Of a stretch of DNA of 64,000 bases, positions 61,441 to 64,000 are shown one piece after another (position 1 is the first letter of the stretch; each line of letters begins with the position of its first letter). The position numbers were made by a program, and so were the translations under genes. Below the pieces are notes generated by a model. That model did no database searches, was not told the origin of the DNA, and saw only the letters and a program-made list of their open reading frames with translations. Where the stretch lies: assembly GCA_037367405.1 (NCBI GenBank), contig JAZKJV010000156.1, positions 1,116,001-1,180,000 of the forward strand. The letters run 5' to 3'. Origin of the DNA: Ottelia alismoides (Eukaryota > Streptophyta > Magnoliopsida > Alismatales > Hydrocharitaceae).

Positions 61441-62744
61441 GGGATAATTACACCCATAACCCTGAGTAATTTTGCAATCTCAATCATAACCTTGTATAAT
61501 CGCGAATTACGCTCAGGACCCTGAGTAAGTGCGCCGTCTTACATCTATAACCTTCCGTTACTTTATCTCATTAACTCAACCCAATGATTGGGTTAATCTA
61601 ACTGATCAACAATCTAACGGTTGCGATTAACCCAAATAAAAAAATATCCCACTCTCGTCTGCCCCCTCCTCCTCCTCCTCGCGGCCACCTTCCCTTCAGA
61701 TGCCGCGGCACGTCGTCACCCCCGTGCCTCCCCTTCATCGATTGCGGCGCCGACCGCCAATCCTGCGTCCACGGCCCAGCCCCGCGCCCTCGGCCCCCTG
61801 CTGCCATATTCCAGTGGCTTGTCGCCGCCTCGCGCAGGCCGAGCCCCTCCAACCTCGCGCAGCCGAGCGCGCTTGCTGCCATCATCAGCCGCAGTGGCCA
61901 CACGCGACCCCGTCCAGCGGTGCCGCCCGAAGCCGCTGCCCCTTCGCCGCCCAGTTCCTGCGTGCCGCCATCATCGTTCGTCTTGATGCGCAGGTTATGG
62001 GTCGTGCAGGTATCCCAGTCTGTAGAGGGGAGTTGACCGTTGCAGTTTCATCTCCTTGCCATTAAGGCATTAGAACAGTTATTTTTTTATGTTGACGGTG
62101 GAATATATGATAGAAAGATGAGAGCGAGATGTTTCTGCTTGAGAGTAAGATTTCATCGGACTCCTTATTAGATTTGCACTGCGCGATGTAACATCTCCGA
62201 TTACACTGAAAGTGAGTAATGTCCGAAGCCGCTGCCCCTTCGCCGCCCAGATCCTGCCCATCACCGCGCTGCCTCGACCACCGTGCCTCTCCCTTCGCGC
62301 TCCAGCCGCCGAAGCCCGCGCGGCGGAGCGCCGTTCCCTCCGCGCGCGGGCCACCTCCTGCCTCCGGCCGCGTCCCACGCCGCCCGCTCCATCCGCGCGT
62401 GGCTCCTCTGCCGACGCGGGCCGCGACCTCCCCGCGCAGGCTGCGCTCCGCTTTGCCGCTCCGCCTTCGGCCCCGTCCGGCGGGGGGCGGTGGTTGGCTG
62501 GGAGGTCGGTTGAATTGGGGAGAGGGGTTGGGGGCATCTTTTGCAAATAAAAATAAATATCTGGGGTATTTTGGTCTTTTTTGACGGAAACCGTCAAGTA
62601 TAACGGCTAAATCAAACGGACCCTAATATAGGGTTATGTCATGTAAGAGTTAAGCATTACTCGAGGTTTCTCATGTAATTCATGATTATACAGGGTTATG
62701 ATTGAGATTGCAAAATTACTCAGGGTTATGGGTGTAATTATCCC
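61441..62744. mobile_element. MULE-4: non-autonomous MULE with GC-rich core (Pack-MULE-like)
   Basis: Perfect 9-bp target duplication AATATCAAA (61432-61440 and 62745-62753). Inverted ends of about 70 bp (GGGATAATTACACCCATAAC) are nearly identical and belong to the MULE-3 family. Two GC-rich blocks (61660-62000 and 62220-62500) share an exact 27-bp repeat (61928-61954 and 62224-62250). They are Ala/Pro/Arg-rich in several frames with no recognisable domain. They may derive from captured GC-rich gene starts. Confidence 0.92.
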
Positions 62745-62835
62745 AATATCAAATTATCATTTGAGACTCCAGTTTTTATGAGGACTGATAAAGTTCCTTG
62801 CACTTTTACAAAGACAAATAGATTTTGAGGACTCG

Positions 62836-63697
62836 ATGGCACCACCGAAGGGAAAGGGCCCGCATGAGATCAACTCCATGATGTTGGTATCTATTCAGGC
62901 CATCCACGCCTAGCTGATTGAGCATCCCAACATCCAGGCCGGATTATGTGATATGATCTTAGAGCTGAGGCATGACAACGGAGAGAGGAGAGAGGAGGAT
63001 GATCATATGAGAGCAGATGAGAGTACATGTGAATGGGGGAGCCGAGCAACCTAGAGTGGAGCCTAAACCCACACTGAGAGATGCTTATAACCCAAGCGCA
63101 GGACATGCTATGACATGGATTCAGATACATGCAGTTCATGGGCATTTCGAGCTTAAGCCCATTCTATTGCTCCCGATGTTCCATGGACACATTCACGAGG
63201 AGCCTTATATTCGCCTCCAGCAGTTTGATCGCATATGCAGTAATATCCGCTACCCTAACATCCCATTAGAGGTAGTGAAGATGACAACCTTCCCGTTGAA
63301 CTTCAAGGACAAGGCACTTTATTGGATCAACCATTTAGGAAAGGTTGTTATGTCTTGGGATGAGTTAAGATCCACCTTTCTAAGCAAGTACTATCCCCTT
63401 GAGTGTTTGAATCAAATGCGATCGTTGATAGCCAACTTCTCCCAGTTGTCCCATGAGCCTATTCATGAGGCATGGGAAAGGGATTTGATGGAGAAGTGCC
63501 CCCATAATGATATTCCCAAGACAAGCTTAGTGCAAAACTTTTTTGGGGAGTTGAGTTTTGAAAACCAGAGATTGGTAGATGCCGCTTGTGGGGGTTCTTA
63601 TTTCAATAAGGATGAGGATGTTCTATATCAGATATTTGAGGAGATGACAGAGAGTTCAACAGTACTCTCTTCTTTCCGTTCTTTCCAGAAGCACTGA
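62836..63697 (+). pseudogene. Athila-like gag remnant
   Basis: A start at 62836 (MAPPKGKGPHEINSMMLVSI) is followed by a TAG after AIHA and a frame change near 63000. From 63017 a 226-codon frame shows the retrotransposon gag domain: FELKPILLLPMFHGHIHEEP, FDRICSNIRYPNIPLEVVKM, FPLNFKDKALYWINHLG, SWDELRSTFLSKYYPLE and EAWERDLMEKCPHNDI. The frame ends with a TGA that is also the first three bases of the 3' LTR. No nucleocapsid knuckle or protease follows. Confidence 0.83.
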
Positions 63698-64000
63698 TGA
63701 ATACACATTCATCACTCTTTATTCTTTTATTTTAGCTACAAAACCGTTGCAAAACATCATGTATATATGTGTAAATATCATAAATTGTCAAAATGCATGC
63801 ATTGTGTAAATAGCAATAATTAGCATGTTTTTGTGTATAAATAAAAGAATAAAGAAATAAAAGAAAAAGAGGGAAATATTTAGAATAAATATTGAGTGAC
63901 CTAATCCCAAGGGAGGGCTCAGCATGGGCCTGACCGCAAAAGAAACCAAGTAGAGAGAGATAGGGTAGCTCAATATAGTGTACAACCACCTATATATATA
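63695..64000 (+). repeat. Start of the 3' LTR of the Athila-like element
   Basis: TGATGAATACACATTCATCA then CTTTATTCTTTTATTTTAGC aligns with 55248-55300 and 49923-49970. It continues past the window. Confidence 0.78.

Larger units (their letters stand above)
55248..64000 (+). mobile_element. Athila-like LTR element reduced to LTR, primer site, leader and gag (runs off the right edge)
   Basis: A 4.2 kb 5' LTR (55248-59491) is followed by a primer site resembling Asp tRNA (59494), a leader of about 2 kb, a gag remnant (62836-63697) and then the start of the 3' LTR (63695). There is no protease or polymerase. MITE-1 lies in the LTR and MULE-4 in the leader. The very long LTRs, Asp primer site and gag wording suggest the Athila branch of Ty3/gypsy. 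Confidence 0.8.

Noticed and set aside
61621..62065. Ala/Pro/Arg-rich frames in MULE-4 as genes
   Set aside because: Several overlapping frames are open simply because of high GC; no domain and no start context.

Overview
This window comes from a flowering-plant nuclear genome. It holds parts of one recognisable host gene, an organellar-type adenylate kinase on the minus strand, and almost everything else is transposable elements and their remains. The plant assignment rests on plant MULE transposases, a plant mobile domain gene, a plant RTE-type LINE, copia and Athila-like LTR elements with initiator-Met and Asp tRNA primer sites, and the plant form of the kinase. The GC-rich first exon with a GCCGCCACC-ATGG start context and the GC-rich Pack-MULE-like elements hint at a monocot or magnoliid, but this is weak evidence.

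Host gene. Exon 1 (39309-39605, P-loop) and exon 2 (14572-14712, GFILDGFPRT) lie in order on the minus strand, with GT/AG borders and matching phase. They are separated by a 24.6 kb intron. No later exon was found down to base 1, so the gene probably continues past the left edge. Exon 1 carries two compensating frame disturbances, so this is either a decayed copy or a gene with sequence errors.

1-14.5 kb (probable intron 2): a decayed plus-strand copia element (Copia D, 1408-13886). It contains a 2.8 kb tandem duplication of leader, gag and a minus-strand inserted element, a 62-bp LINE-tail insertion, and an RTE LINE (8353-11433) with a 17-bp target duplication.

14.7-39.3 kb (intron 1): a nest with target-site duplications at each level. 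Copia A (15970-28440, TSD ttcat) has Copia B (16032-21437, TSD aagaa) in its 3' LTR and MULE-1 (23519-28080, 9-bp TSD) beside its primer site. MULE-1 carries a transposase gene and a convergent gene for a GRF zinc-finger/transmembrane protein. Downstream are a GC-rich non-autonomous MULE-3 (29650-30827), hAT-1 (30877-31657), an RTE fragment, and Copia C (about 33990-37108) containing hAT-2 (34822-35735).

39.9-47.5 kb: MULE-2, immediately upstream of the kinase. It encodes a transposase and a multi-exon plant mobile domain gene, and its terminal repeats contain repeated 25-bp hairpins.

48-64 kb: a Ty3/gypsy chromovirus-type remnant, several very long related LTRs in both orientations, and an Athila-like element (55248 to beyond 64000) reduced to LTR, primer site, leader and gag. 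A foldback MULE MITE (56110-56487) and a second Pack-MULE-like element, MULE-4 (61441-62744), are inserted in it.

No tRNA, rRNA or CRISPR feature was recognised. Nearly all transposon reading frames are broken; the GRF-zinc-finger gene of MULE-1 is the best-preserved small reading frame.
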